From assembly GCA_017621035.1 (NCBI GenBank), contig JAGATY010000050.1, positions 1 through 64,000 of the forward strand: a stretch of DNA of 64,000 nt, given 5' to 3'. The notes beneath the pieces were generated by a model, which ran no database searches, was not told the origin of the DNA, and worked only from the letters and a program-made list of their open reading frames with translations. Below are positions 33,304 to 41,691 of this stretch, one piece after another. Each line of letters begins with the position of its first letter. Position 1 is the stretch's first letter. Origin of the DNA: Bacteroides sp. (GTDB lineage: Bacteria; Bacteroidota; Bacteroidia; Bacteroidales; Bacteroidaceae). The position numbers and the translations under genes are program-made.

Positions 33304-34254
33304 ATGAAGCATTCCGACTGGCACATACAACCCTATACTCCTGAAAGGAAAGTTGCATGGGATGAGTTTGTCACTTACTCCAAAAATGCGACCTTCCTTT
33401 TTTTGCGTAATTATATGGAATACCATGCCAATCGTTTCACCGAAGCCTCACTCATGATTTATAAGGGAAACACCCTCATGGCCTTGTTGCCGGGTAATCT
33501 GGAGGGTGAGACCTTTCATTCCCACCAGGGATTGACTTATGGAGGGTTACTTATGCCTTCCTCAATCACCTATTTGGAGGTAGAAGAAGCCCTTGCCGTC
33601 GCCCTTATCTATTTGCGGAATCAGCTCAAGGTGCGCTGTGTCTGTTACCGAGCCATTCCTCACATCTATCATTTACGTCCAGCAGAAGAGGATTTGTATG
33701 CGCTCTTTCGTCTGGGAGCATCTCTCCGAGGGCGTTCTTTGTCTTCTGTCCTTACTCCTTCTCAACCCCTTCCTTTCCGTCAGCTTCGTCGTCGCCAGCA
33801 GCATCGTGCGGAGCAGATGGAGTTACAAGTAGTGCACGATAACGACTTTTCTGCTTTCTGGCCCATCCTTGAAGAGAATCTGATGAGGCGTCATAACGTC
33901 CATCCCGTACACTCATTGACTGAGATAGAACTACTCCACAACCGCTTCCCTCATAACATCAAACTGCATCGGGTGGTTTCAAAAGGGTGCACGGTAGGGG
34001 GCTGTGTTGTCTATGAAACCACTCAAGTGGCGCATGTGCAATATATTGCAGCCACTGAAGAGGGGAAACGTGCCGGTGCGTTGGATTTGTTGTTTGCCGA
34101 ACTGATACATCATGTGTATCACCATAAGCCTTATTTTGATTTTGGTATCTCTTCCTTGTATGATGGCATATTTCTAAACCAAGGCCTCTTGTTTCAGAAA
34201 GAGGGCTTTGGTGCCAGGGCTGTGTTGTACGATACTTATGAGTTAATCCTTTGA
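33304..34254 (+). CDS. GNAT/FemAB-like transferase
   Basis: A 316-residue cytosolic protein resembling the FemAB/BioF2-like GNAT group (GNAT_acetyltransf_6 type): an N-terminal WDEFVTYSKNATFLFLRNYMEYHANRF block, GLTYGGLLM, FRQLRRRQQH, and a C-terminal half with IAATEEGKRAGALDLLFAELI and YFDFGISSLYDG. Family members transfer acyl or aminoacyl groups to sugars or peptidoglycan precursors. Directly upstream of a sugar aminotransferase gene (19 bp), the likely job is N-acylation of an amino sugar. This is inference from context. Confidence 0.75.
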   Translation: MKHSDWHIQPYTPERKVAWDEFVTYSKNATFLFLRNYMEYHANRFTEASLMIYKGNTLMALLPGNLEGETFHSHQGLTYGGLLMPSSITYLEVEEALAVALIYLRNQLKVRCVCYRAIPHIYHLRPAEEDLYALFRLGASLRGRSLSSVLTPSQPLPFRQLRRRQQHRAEQMELQVVHDNDFSAFWPILEENLMRRHNVHPVHSLTEIELLHNRFPHNIKLHRVVSKGCTVGGCVVYETTQVAHVQYIAATEEGKRAGALDLLFAELIHHVYHHKPYFDFGISSLYDGIFLNQGLLFQKEGFGARAVLYDTYELIL

Positions 34255-34273
34255 TAAACATTGTCTTACTGTT

Positions 34274-35395
34274 ATGAAGAACGTTGTAGATTACCTCAAC
34301 TTGCAGCAGATAAATGCCTCTTTTGAGCCACAGCTTACCCAAGCGATGGCTTGTTGTGTGGCATCCGGTCGCTATTTGCAGGGAGAGGCTGTTACCCGTT
34401 TTGAGAGGCAGTTTGCTGCCTATTGCGGTACAGACTACTGCATAGGCACAGGTAATGGACTGGATGCACTTACCCTTATTCTGTTGAGTTATAGAGAACT
34501 GGGAATGCTGAAGGAGGGTGATGAGGCTATCGTTCCGGGCAACACCTACATTGCCACACTGTTGTCGGTGATTCGAGCCGGGCTGAAGCCGGTGCTCTGT
34601 GAACCTTCCCCCCTTACCGGAAACATGGATGTGGATTGCTTACCCCCACTTATTACCGACAAGACACGGGTTATTATTCCAGTGCATCTCTACGGGAATC
34701 TGGCAGATATGGAGTCCATACTGGCTGTAGCCCGACCTCATGGCCTGCTTGTGGTGGAAGATGCTGCCCAAGCACACGGAGCCGGTGCTTTAAAGCGAGC
34801 CGGTGCCTGGGGAGATGCTGCCGCTTTTAGCTTCTACCCGGCCAAGAACTTGGGGGCACTGGGAGATGGCGGTGCCGTGACTACCAACGACTTACAGCTA
34901 TCCAAAGTGGTGCGAGCCTTGGGTAATTACGGTTCTTCGCAGAAGTATCACCACCGCTTTCAAGGCATCAATAGTCGCCTGGACGAGCTGCAGGCCACTG
35001 CTCTCAGCGTGAAACTTCCCCGTCTGGATGCTGACAATGCCCGTCGCTCTGCCATTGCTCAGCGCTATCTGTCTGAAATTCATTGGCATCCGTCGCGACT
35101 CCGGACACTCTCTACCGACCTTTCTACCCACCCTGTGTACCACGTTTTCCCGCTCTTCTCTCCTTACCGTGATGCACTGCAGGCTCATCTTACTCGTTGC
35201 GGGGTAGGCACATTGATGCACTATCCCGTACCCCCACATCGACAGCCTGCTCTACAAGCTATGTACGAGGGGCTTACACTTCCCGTAACCGAGCTATTCG
35301 CAAGCGAAGAACTGAGTATCCCCATTTCGCCGCTCTTAACAGAAGAGGAAATCTCTTATGTGATAGCTTGTGTAAACAGCTGGGTCGATGCCTGA
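34274..35395 (+). CDS. DegT/DnrJ/EryC1/StrS sugar aminotransferase
   Basis: A 373-residue PLP-dependent aminotransferase of nucleotide-linked keto-sugars. Visible are the substrate loop GTGNGLDALTLIL, VPVHLYG-type IIPVHLYGN, VVEDAAQAHGA, and the Schiff-base lysine in FSFYPAKNLGALGDGGA (Lys191). The C-terminal part has NSRLDELQATALSVKL. Closest in pattern to FdtB/QdtB/WecE-type enzymes. It pairs with the preceding transferase gene to make an N-acylated amino-deoxy sugar for a surface glycan. It ends just before a phased repeat array whose last unit is its terminator. Confidence 0.9.
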   Translation: MKNVVDYLNLQQINASFEPQLTQAMACCVASGRYLQGEAVTRFERQFAAYCGTDYCIGTGNGLDALTLILLSYRELGMLKEGDEAIVPGNTYIATLLSVIRAGLKPVLCEPSPLTGNMDVDCLPPLITDKTRVIIPVHLYGNLADMESILAVARPHGLLVVEDAAQAHGAGALKRAGAWGDAAAFSFYPAKNLGALGDGGAVTTNDLQLSKVVRALGNYGSSQKYHHRFQGINSRLDELQATALSVKLPRLDADNARRSAIAQRYLSEIHWHPSRLRTLSTDLSTHPVYHVFPLFSPYRDALQAHLTRCGVGTLMHYPVPPHRQPALQAMYEGLTLPVTELFASEELSIPISPLLTEEEISYVIACVNSWVDA

Positions 35396-35440
35396 TGCTG
35401 TAGGCTACTGATAACAAATCACAACAAACAGGGTGCCCTG

Positions 35441-35550
35441 TTTCTTCCTCACTTGCAAGGCGTTTGCTCTACACTTGACCGGAGCGCGCTCCACACTTGT
35501 GTCCACCGTGCTCCGCACTTGTGTCCCGTTTGCTCCACACAAGTGTGGAA
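35441..35550. repeat. 22-bp phased repeat array B (five units)
   Basis: Five 22-bp units start at 35441, 35463, 35485, 35507 and 35529. The left half is TTTGCTCCACAC or a near variant. The core is CACTTG in units 1-4 and CACAAGTG in unit 5. It is the same unit as arrays at 19443 and 62593. The array fills most of the gap between the convergent aminotransferase and glycosyltransferase genes; nothing else is seen in 35566-35754. Confidence 0.9.
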
Positions 35551-35565
35551 TAAACGGGATTTTTG
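35525..35565 (+). terminator. Terminator formed by the last array unit
   Basis: CCCGTTT (35525-35531) pairs with AAACGGG (35552-35558), enclosing TCCACAC-AA-GTGTGGA (35534-35549), followed by ATTTTTG. A strong intrinsic terminator for the aminotransferase operon. Confidence 0.85.
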
Positions 35566-35754
35566 TGTTATGTATATTCTTGTAAAGCAATAAATTACGT
35601 TCTTGTAAAAGAACGAAAAGAGAGCGTTTTAACTGATTTGTCGGGCTGAATTGTTAGCTTGAGTGTTAAGATAAATGTTTACGTTAAGTGGGGAAAGGGG
35701 AGTACTTTACTTCTTCATGTGGTTCTTATACTTCTCTTAAAGTTTCCTTGAATT

Positions 35755-36885
35755 CTAAGGTTGGGAAGTGTTTGGAGGCAACTGCTCATCTGCCTTCTTC
35801 CAGCACAGAAGATATTGTCGTGCCACTTCCACGGCATCGTGGTGCTTCTTGACGTAGGCGATGCTCTGCTCCGATAGGGTGGGGATGCGTTCCGGATGCA
35901 GCACCAGCTCCTCCAGCTTTCGGAAGATATCATCCTCATCAGGCAATACGTTTACGATGGGTCGTAGCTCCTCCTCACGCAGAATCTCATAGTTTTCCGG
36001 TTCTCCACCGCCCACCACCACTATTCCTTTGGCCATTGCCAGCAGTGAGTTCATGGAGGGCGTATAGCTGTAGAGCTGATCCAACTGTACATCAGCAGCA
36101 TCCAGCAGACGGCAATATTCAGCATAAGGCACATTGCTGACCTCCGTAATGCGGCACCGTTCCGGGTACTTCTCGGCCACTTTCCGCAATATCGGCAACA
36201 TTATGTCCGTCCCCTTCACATCGCTGCGCCGTGTCTGTATGCCAATGAAGAAGTTTACCTGTTGCGGCACTTTCCGTACGCAGGGTTTAATCTTGCGTAA
36301 GTCAATGGGTAGAGGGATGAAATGAATCTTTTGGGGATAGGGTTTCTGATAGGCTGCATAGTACTCCCAGAGGCAGGCAATGATGCCGTCGCAATCCTTG
36401 GCAATCACTTTGGTGGCGCGTGCCATACTGCCTTCCAACTCATCTTTCAGCTGACTGCGGTTGGTGGGTGTCTCTTTAAAGTGGTCACCTATCTTATAAT
36501 CCGAGTAACGATAGATGTTACCATACATGCAGGCGTGGGTGTAGTAATAGTCTGTACCGAAGGCACCCATGAATACACCCCCATTTCGCTTCCGTAAATA
36601 GTGATAGATGGGCAGACATCGATGAGGTTTCAGTCGCAGAAAGTGAGGACTGATGATTTGCACCACATCGTACCCTTTCAGACGTGGAAGCACTCGTAAC
36701 AGTTTCCATAACAGTTTGATGGCATCCCACAAAGAATCCGTCGGCCGGTTCAGGTCTATGTCCCGCGGATAGTTTTTCCATCCGTCACCGTCCGAGGCAA
36801 CCGTTACCTGATGACCCAGTTGTCGTAACCCCTCGGCCAGCGTGTGGTGCAAACCGCTATACTCCCCTAGTAATAATATATACAT
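35755..36885 (-). CDS. Glycosyltransferase, GT4-like (GT-B fold)
   Basis: A 376-residue glycosyltransferase. The N-terminus MYILLLGEYSGLHHTLAEGL and QLGHQVTVASDGDG match GT-B donors and acceptors. The C-terminal half has FFIGIQTRRSDVKGTDIML, DAADVQLDQLYSYTPSMNSL and GGGEPENYEI, a typical EX7E-like region. It is cytosolic or membrane-associated and adds a sugar to a surface glycan. Its start overlaps the end of the GT2 gene by 29 bp, so it is translationally coupled. Sugar specificity is unknown. Confidence 0.85.
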   Translation of the reverse strand: MYILLLGEYSGLHHTLAEGLRQLGHQVTVASDGDGWKNYPRDIDLNRPTDSLWDAIKLLWKLLRVLPRLKGYDVVQIISPHFLRLKPHRCLPIYHYLRKRNGGVFMGAFGTDYYYTHACMYGNIYRYSDYKIGDHFKETPTNRSQLKDELEGSMARATKVIAKDCDGIIACLWEYYAAYQKPYPQKIHFIPLPIDLRKIKPCVRKVPQQVNFFIGIQTRRSDVKGTDIMLPILRKVAEKYPERCRITEVSNVPYAEYCRLLDAADVQLDQLYSYTPSMNSLLAMAKGIVVVGGGEPENYEILREEELRPIVNVLPDEDDIFRKLEELVLHPERIPTLSEQSIAYVKKHHDAVEVARQYLLCWKKADEQLPPNTSQP

Positions 36886-37765
36886 AAAGGGCGTATAAAT
36901 TTACTATGGGCCATGCCAGAAGATACTTTATTCCGTAAAAACGCAAAGGAAGCGGGAGCAGTCCCAGGTCTGCAACATACCTTATGTTTGTCTCCATGTC
37001 TCCTATTCTAGGATTTTCGGTGCGGTATCTTTTCATTTGATCGATGGTCAGGAAAGCCAGTCTACGCTTCATGGCGCGGTATTTGATGGGGTCATCTTTC
37101 TTTTTGAAATCCTTATAGTCCCATATAAAATCACTCATTTCATCATAGGCATGCCAGAAACGACGGTCGCAGAAGGTTTGGCTCTGGTTATGGCTGTTGG
37201 AGTAGGGCACTTGTCGATAGAAGTAGATGGGCCACTTGGAAATCCACGTTTCCTTTGCCTCCAGGTAACAGCGCAGGATAAAAATTTCATCTTCTTGCAG
37301 GCGGAACTCACTGAAGCGTATATTCTTCTCTTCTAACAGACTTCTTTTGATGATGTGCCTCCAAACTGTGCCCAGGAAATTGTTATGCAAAACATACTTG
37401 GCACCGCGGTTGTAAACCTTGTATTGAATGCTCCCGGGCATCTTCAGCTTCTTTTTAGTGGTCACGTAGCTGTAGCTTACCATGTCCGGTTTCTGTTGTT
37501 GGATGCGTTTCAACTCGCTGGCCAACAGCGTGTAGGGCAGCAACTCATCATCAGCATCCACAAACATGACATACTCTCCGCGTGCTTGTGACAGCCCGAT
37601 GTTGCGGGCGCCTCCCACACCTCTACAGCCATTGTTGATGACAATGATTTCCACTTCTCTCCCTTCTTGGAAAGTCTGGTTCCGGAGAGATTGCCTGCAG
37701 GCATCCATGTACTTGAGTCCTTTGACGCCGAAGCAGGGGATAATGATGCTGAGTATCGGTTCCAT
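36857..37765 (-). CDS. Glycosyltransferase family 2
   Basis: A 302-residue GT-A enzyme. The start at 37765 (MEPILSIIIPCFG) is chosen because the family begins with this strand and a -7 box lies at 37788-37795; upstream codons precede the predicted transcript start. Motifs: VEIIVINNGCRGVGGARNIG, the DXD-like YVMFVDADDEL, and the QEDEIF acceptor-site motif. The last 25 residues are hydrophobic and may sit in the membrane. It is first of a two-gene operon with the GT4-like gene. Confidence 0.9.
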   Translation of the reverse strand: MEPILSIIIPCFGVKGLKYMDACRQSLRNQTFQEGREVEIIVINNGCRGVGGARNIGLSQARGEYVMFVDADDELLPYTLLASELKRIQQQKPDMVSYSYVTTKKKLKMPGSIQYKVYNRGAKYVLHNNFLGTVWRHIIKRSLLEEKNIRFSEFRLQEDEIFILRCYLEAKETWISKWPIYFYRQVPYSNSHNQSQTFCDRRFWHAYDEMSDFIWDYKDFKKKDDPIKYRAMKRRLAFLTIDQMKRYRTENPRIGDMETNIRYVADLGLLPLPLRFYGIKYLLAWPIVNLYALYVYIITRGV

Positions 37766-37787
37766 AACTGTATTGTTTGTTACCCCA

Positions 37788-37795
37788 CAAAGGTA
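37788..37795 (-). promoter_or_regulatory. -7 box of the glycosyltransferase operon
   Basis: TACCTTTG on the minus strand, 23 bp upstream of the GT2 start. Confidence 0.75.
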
Positions 37796-37832
37796 AATTG
37801 TTTCACCGATATCTCCAACATCTTTGTACCCT

Positions 37833-37874
37833 AAAAACAAACCGCACTCAAACCGGAGTGGCTCGGGTGCGGTT
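37833..37874 (-). terminator. Terminator of the ABC export operon
   Basis: On the minus strand AACCGCAC pairs with GTGCGGTT (37867-37874 and 37840-37847), with an inner CACTC/GAGTG, then a T-rich run. It lies 40 bp past the TolC-like gene. Confidence 0.75.
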
Positions 37875-37913
37875 CTGTTCGGGAAGAACGGGAAAGAAGA
37901 GAACAGCAAACAA

Positions 37914-39239
37914 CTACTGAATCTCCTTCCCTTGGTAGAAGTCTAATATCTTGGTACGGAACAGGTAATCATACTTTGCCTGAAGTTCGGCACTCTCGGC
38001 TTGCAGAAGGTTTTGTTTGCTTTCGTTATACTCTACAGCATTAGCCATACCGTTCTCATATTTGCCTGTCATCAGGCGGAAAGCTTCCCGGCCGGCTTGG
38101 GCAGCACTGCGGCTACTTTCATACTTTGCTAGGGCTGCTGTAGCGTTGTACCACGCCTGCTGTATCTCTTTGTAAAGCACCTTCTTCACTCCTTCCAGCT
38201 GTAAGGCATAGTTCTTCTGTTGTAACTTGGCAGTCCTCACTCCATTACGGGTAGCGAGCCGGTTGAACAGCGGAATGCTGAGACTCAGACCTATGTATTT
38301 GTTAAAGTTGTCATTCAACTGCTGTGAAAAGCTTCTTTCCAGGGTGGAGTAGTAGCTGGTGCTCAAACTGCCGTTGAGGTAAAGCTGAGGATAGTAGCCG
38401 CTCTGCGCCACGCGAATATTATGCCTGCTGCCCTCCAGGCGGTAACGGGCTGCTTGTACGGAAGGCTTCTGAAGCAGGGCAGTCTGATAGATGTCGTCGG
38501 GTGGTGTGAGAGGCGTGGTAGATACCTCCTGTTGAGGCTCCTCCAGGGTGAATCCTTCAGGTGTTTCCAGTTCAATCAACTGGCTGAGTTCCAGCAGTGC
38601 CAGGTCGTAGTCGTTGCGGCACTGCACTACGTTCAGCTCATCGGAAGCAACTCTGGCCTCTGCTTCTGCTACCTCTGCTGTTCCACTTTTACCCAGTTCT
38701 TGTAATCGTTTCAACCGTTGCCACTGCTGTTTGCTCAACTCTACTTGTGTGTAGGCAACCCCATATAACTCCTTACAGAACAGAACCTGCAGATAGGCTT
38801 GCGCTACCTGAATGGCAATGTCTTCCTTGGCTTTCGCCAAATCGGCTATGGCAGCCTGCAAGTCTAACTTGGCCATAGAGAGCTTGTTGGGTAGTTGCAA
38901 ACCGGTGAAGATGGGGACACTGGTGCCTACTGATAGGTTGCTTCCGTTACTGTGGGTATTGACATAAACGGTGCTGTAATCACCCGTCTCGGCATCTTTA
39001 ACCGCTGTCTGTGTGCGCCCCCAGTTCCACTGCTGGCCGGCTGATGCCTGGAGATTGGGGAGACGGGCAAACTTGGCTGTGTTCACACTGACAGCCTGCT
39101 GCTCTGCAGCATTAGCTGTCTGCCGGATATTGATGTTGTGAGTGACCGCATGGTCAATGCACCGGCGCAAACTCCATGCCTCTTGTGCGGTCACGGGCAG
39201 GCAGCAGATGGCTGCCAAGGTAATGATGAATCCTTTCAT
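37914..39239 (-). CDS. TolC-family outer-membrane efflux protein
   Basis: A 441-residue outer-membrane channel protein. The start at 39239 (MKGFIITLAA) gives a normal signal peptide cleaved after PVTAQ. Two OEP repeats follow: AWSLRRCIDHAVTHNINIRQ, long coiled-coil helices, FTGLQLPNKLSM, VAQAYLQVLF, and in the second half LSLSIPLFNRLATRNGV and EYNESKQNLLQAESAELQAKY. It forms the exit duct for the adaptor and permeases encoded upstream in the same operon (19 bp gap to the adaptor gene). Confidence 0.93.
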   Translation of the reverse strand: MKGFIITLAAICCLPVTAQEAWSLRRCIDHAVTHNINIRQTANAAEQQAVSVNTAKFARLPNLQASAGQQWNWGRTQTAVKDAETGDYSTVYVNTHSNGSNLSVGTSVPIFTGLQLPNKLSMAKLDLQAAIADLAKAKEDIAIQVAQAYLQVLFCKELYGVAYTQVELSKQQWQRLKRLQELGKSGTAEVAEAEARVASDELNVVQCRNDYDLALLELSQLIELETPEGFTLEEPQQEVSTTPLTPPDDIYQTALLQKPSVQAARYRLEGSRHNIRVAQSGYYPQLYLNGSLSTSYYSTLERSFSQQLNDNFNKYIGLSLSIPLFNRLATRNGVRTAKLQQKNYALQLEGVKKVLYKEIQQAWYNATAALAKYESSRSAAQAGREAFRLMTGKYENGMANAVEYNESKQNLLQAESAELQAKYDYLFRTKILDFYQGKEIQ

Positions 39240-39258
39240 GATGTTCTTCTTTACAGGG

Positions 39259-40356
39259 TTACTTCTTCTGTGAGCCGCGTACACGGTCGTTTTGGCTGAT
39301 ACCTTCAAGTATGGCGATATGCAATCCGTCACTCAGTCCTACGCGTACAGGTTGGCGGCGGAACTGTTGCTGCAGGCTGTCGGTAAGCAAGTAGACAAAG
39401 GCTGAGTCTCCCTTGAACTCAATGCAACCCTCCGGCAGGGTGAGCTTCTGTGAGGCACGCTCCAGTACAATCTCTGCGTTAGCCGAGTAACCGCTGCGGA
39501 TGGTAACGCTGTCCGGTGCCGTAAGAGCTGCTTTTATCTCAAACTGATTGGCTCCATTCTCTTCTGTGCCTTTGGGAGAGATGTATTCCAACGTGGCATC
39601 CAGAGACAATTCTTGCAAGGCTCCAATCGTTATCTTGACAGGCATCCCTGTTACCAAACGTCCCACTTCGGTCTCGTCTATGTTTCCTCTGAAGATGAGG
39701 TCATTCATGTCTGCAATGGTTGCAATGGTGGTTCCGTCATTGAAAGTGTTACTCATGATGACCGAATTGCCGGCCTTGATGGGTACATCCAGAATCAAAC
39801 CGTCAATGGTTGAGCGAATCAGTGTGCTGCTGAAGGCTGTGCTCTGCTGGGTGATTCCCTCTTTAACAATCTGCAGGTTATCAGACGCTGTCTGCCACTC
39901 TTCGCGACTCTGCTTCAGGGTAACCTCAGCCTTTTCATATACTTCGCGGCAGACAAGCTGCTCTTCATAGAGCTTTTGAGTGCGGTTGAAGTCAGTTTCT
40001 GCCTGTTTCAGGTTAATCTCTGCCAGTCGGACGCGACTTTCCGCTGCATTAAGAGTACCCAGTTCGGGTATTACTTTCACCTTGGCAATGACTTCATTTT
40101 TGCGTATCGGCTCACCGGCCTGTTTATACACCTCGGCTATGATACCCGATATCTGCGGTTTGATAAGTACCTCATCCCGAGGCTCAACCTTACCGGTTGC
40201 AACTGTTGTCTTTTGTAGGTCGGCCACAGTGGGTGACACCAACTCGTATTCTACCGACTTGGGGCGTGATTTCTGATAGAGAAACACAAAGGTTCCTATG
40301 AACAACAAGGCCACCAGAGCCACAATTCCTGTCTTAATTGCTTTCTTTGCTTTCAT
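39259..40356 (-). CDS. HlyD/MacA-like periplasmic adaptor
   Basis: A 365-residue membrane-fusion protein: an N-terminal membrane anchor (about 9-27), a lipoyl-like half (VEPRDEVLIKPQISGIIAEV), a coiled-coil hairpin (about 105-180), the second lipoyl half (LILDVPIKAGNSVI), a beta-barrel (VGRLVTGMPVKITI) and a membrane-proximal domain. It links the inner-membrane ABC permeases to the TolC-like channel. Domain order and length match MacA. It lies 47 bp downstream of the second permease gene. Confidence 0.93.
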   Translation of the reverse strand: MKAKKAIKTGIVALVALLFIGTFVFLYQKSRPKSVEYELVSPTVADLQKTTVATGKVEPRDEVLIKPQISGIIAEVYKQAGEPIRKNEVIAKVKVIPELGTLNAAESRVRLAEINLKQAETDFNRTQKLYEEQLVCREVYEKAEVTLKQSREEWQTASDNLQIVKEGITQQSTAFSSTLIRSTIDGLILDVPIKAGNSVIMSNTFNDGTTIATIADMNDLIFRGNIDETEVGRLVTGMPVKITIGALQELSLDATLEYISPKGTEENGANQFEIKAALTAPDSVTIRSGYSANAEIVLERASQKLTLPEGCIEFKGDSAFVYLLTDSLQQQFRRQPVRVGLSDGLHIAILEGISQNDRVRGSQKK

Positions 40357-40403
40357 TATTGAATGGTTTTATGTGAATTATTTATATGATTCTTCTACTG
40401 TTA

Positions 40404-41630
40404 TTACTCTTCTCGAATGGCCTCTATGGGTTTGATAGCCATGGCTCTGTATGCCGGTGCCAACCCGGCTATCATACCCAAGACGGCCAGTATAAAGCAG
40501 GCCAGCAGTGCCATGGAGAATGATATCTGAAAACTGCTTCCGGTTCCCATCTCTGCCAACTGCAGAATGAGTACGGCAAAAGTGATACCGGACAAACCGG
40601 CCAGTGTGGTAAGTACAAGGCTTTCGCTGAGTATCTGTGTAAGTATATCACGCGGCCGGGCACCAATGGCACGCCGGATGCCTATCTCTGTGGTGCGTTC
40701 TCTGACGGTTACCATCATGATGTTACTCACCCCAATGGCTCCGGCCAGCAGGGTTCCAAGCCCTACCATCCAGCTGAGAATCCGTATGCCCCGGAATAGG
40801 TTGTCTACCATACTAAACAAGGCTTCTGCATTTACGCGCATAACAGCTTGTTTGTCATCGGGGTGTATGAGGTGCGCGCGTTTGACAACAGCCTCAATCT
40901 TCTGCTCCACTTCTGATATTCTGTGCCCGGGCTTGGCCGTATAACAGAGTACTTGAATGCGGTTTCCGAAGTTGTAGTTCTGCTGCAGGGTAGTGAAAGG
41001 GATGGTGATGCTGGTGCGTGCATTGCCCTGAATACTCATGTTACCGGAGCTTTGGCTGACACCAATTACTTGGTAATAAACCCCATTGACCCGTATGTAT
41101 CGCCCACAGGGTGAGGCTCCGTCTGTAAAAAGACTCTCGGCAATGCGCTGCCCGATGACACAGACACGTCGACGTTCTTTTACATCCAACTCGTTAATGT
41201 ATCTTCCGTCACTGATATCTGGATCTTCTATAAGCCCATACTCAGGGAATGCCCCCTTCAATGTGCAGCCGTGGCTCTGCTCTCCAAAGACAGCTTTCAT
41301 GCCCCAGCGTGCATTGGTAGGGGTAATGATGTCTATCTCGGGTACAGAGTGGCGTACACGCTCTACGTCACTTATCTCCAAGTCCCACGCTCTTCCTTTG
41401 CGGAAACCTTTGTACGCCTTGCTGGTGGCAGAGGTTGCCATAAAACCACTGTTACTGGCAAAGCCCTCAAACTCAGCAGACAAAAGGGCTTGCAGGCCTT
41501 GGCTTCCTCCCATCAGGGCTACCAACATGAAGATGCCCCAGAATACCCCGAAGGCGGTAAGCAAGCTGCGGGTCTTGTTTCTGGTAATGGTGATGAGTAT
41601 CTCTGCCCATCGGTCAGTATCTATTCTCAT
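40404..41630 (-). CDS. MacB-like ABC transporter permease (second)
   Basis: A 408-residue permease: TM1 near residues 20-40 (TAFGVFWGIFMLVALMG), a large periplasmic MacB_PCD domain (about 45-270), then three TM helices with the FtsX motif GAIGVSNIMMVTVRERTTEIGIRRAIGARPRDI. It couples ATP hydrolysis by the partner ATPase to periplasmic movement. It is paralogous to the adjacent permease, so the operon probably forms a heterodimer rather than a MacB-type fusion. Confidence 0.92.
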   Translation of the reverse strand: MRIDTDRWAEILITITRNKTRSLLTAFGVFWGIFMLVALMGGSQGLQALLSAEFEGFASNSGFMATSATSKAYKGFRKGRAWDLEISDVERVRHSVPEIDIITPTNARWGMKAVFGEQSHGCTLKGAFPEYGLIEDPDISDGRYINELDVKERRRVCVIGQRIAESLFTDGASPCGRYIRVNGVYYQVIGVSQSSGNMSIQGNARTSITIPFTTLQQNYNFGNRIQVLCYTAKPGHRISEVEQKIEAVVKRAHLIHPDDKQAVMRVNAEALFSMVDNLFRGIRILSWMVGLGTLLAGAIGVSNIMMVTVRERTTEIGIRRAIGARPRDILTQILSESLVLTTLAGLSGITFAVLILQLAEMGTGSSFQISFSMALLACFILAVLGMIAGLAPAYRAMAIKPIEAIREE

Positions 41631-41691
41631 ACAGTTGTTGAATTTTCTAGTTATAATAAATGGTTGGATTGGTTACAACAAACTCTCTTCT

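Noticed and set aside
35405..35590. Open frame over array B on the minus strand
   Set aside because: The translation follows the 22-bp repeats (CGAN/QVR patterns recur in all frames), so it is a by-product of the array.
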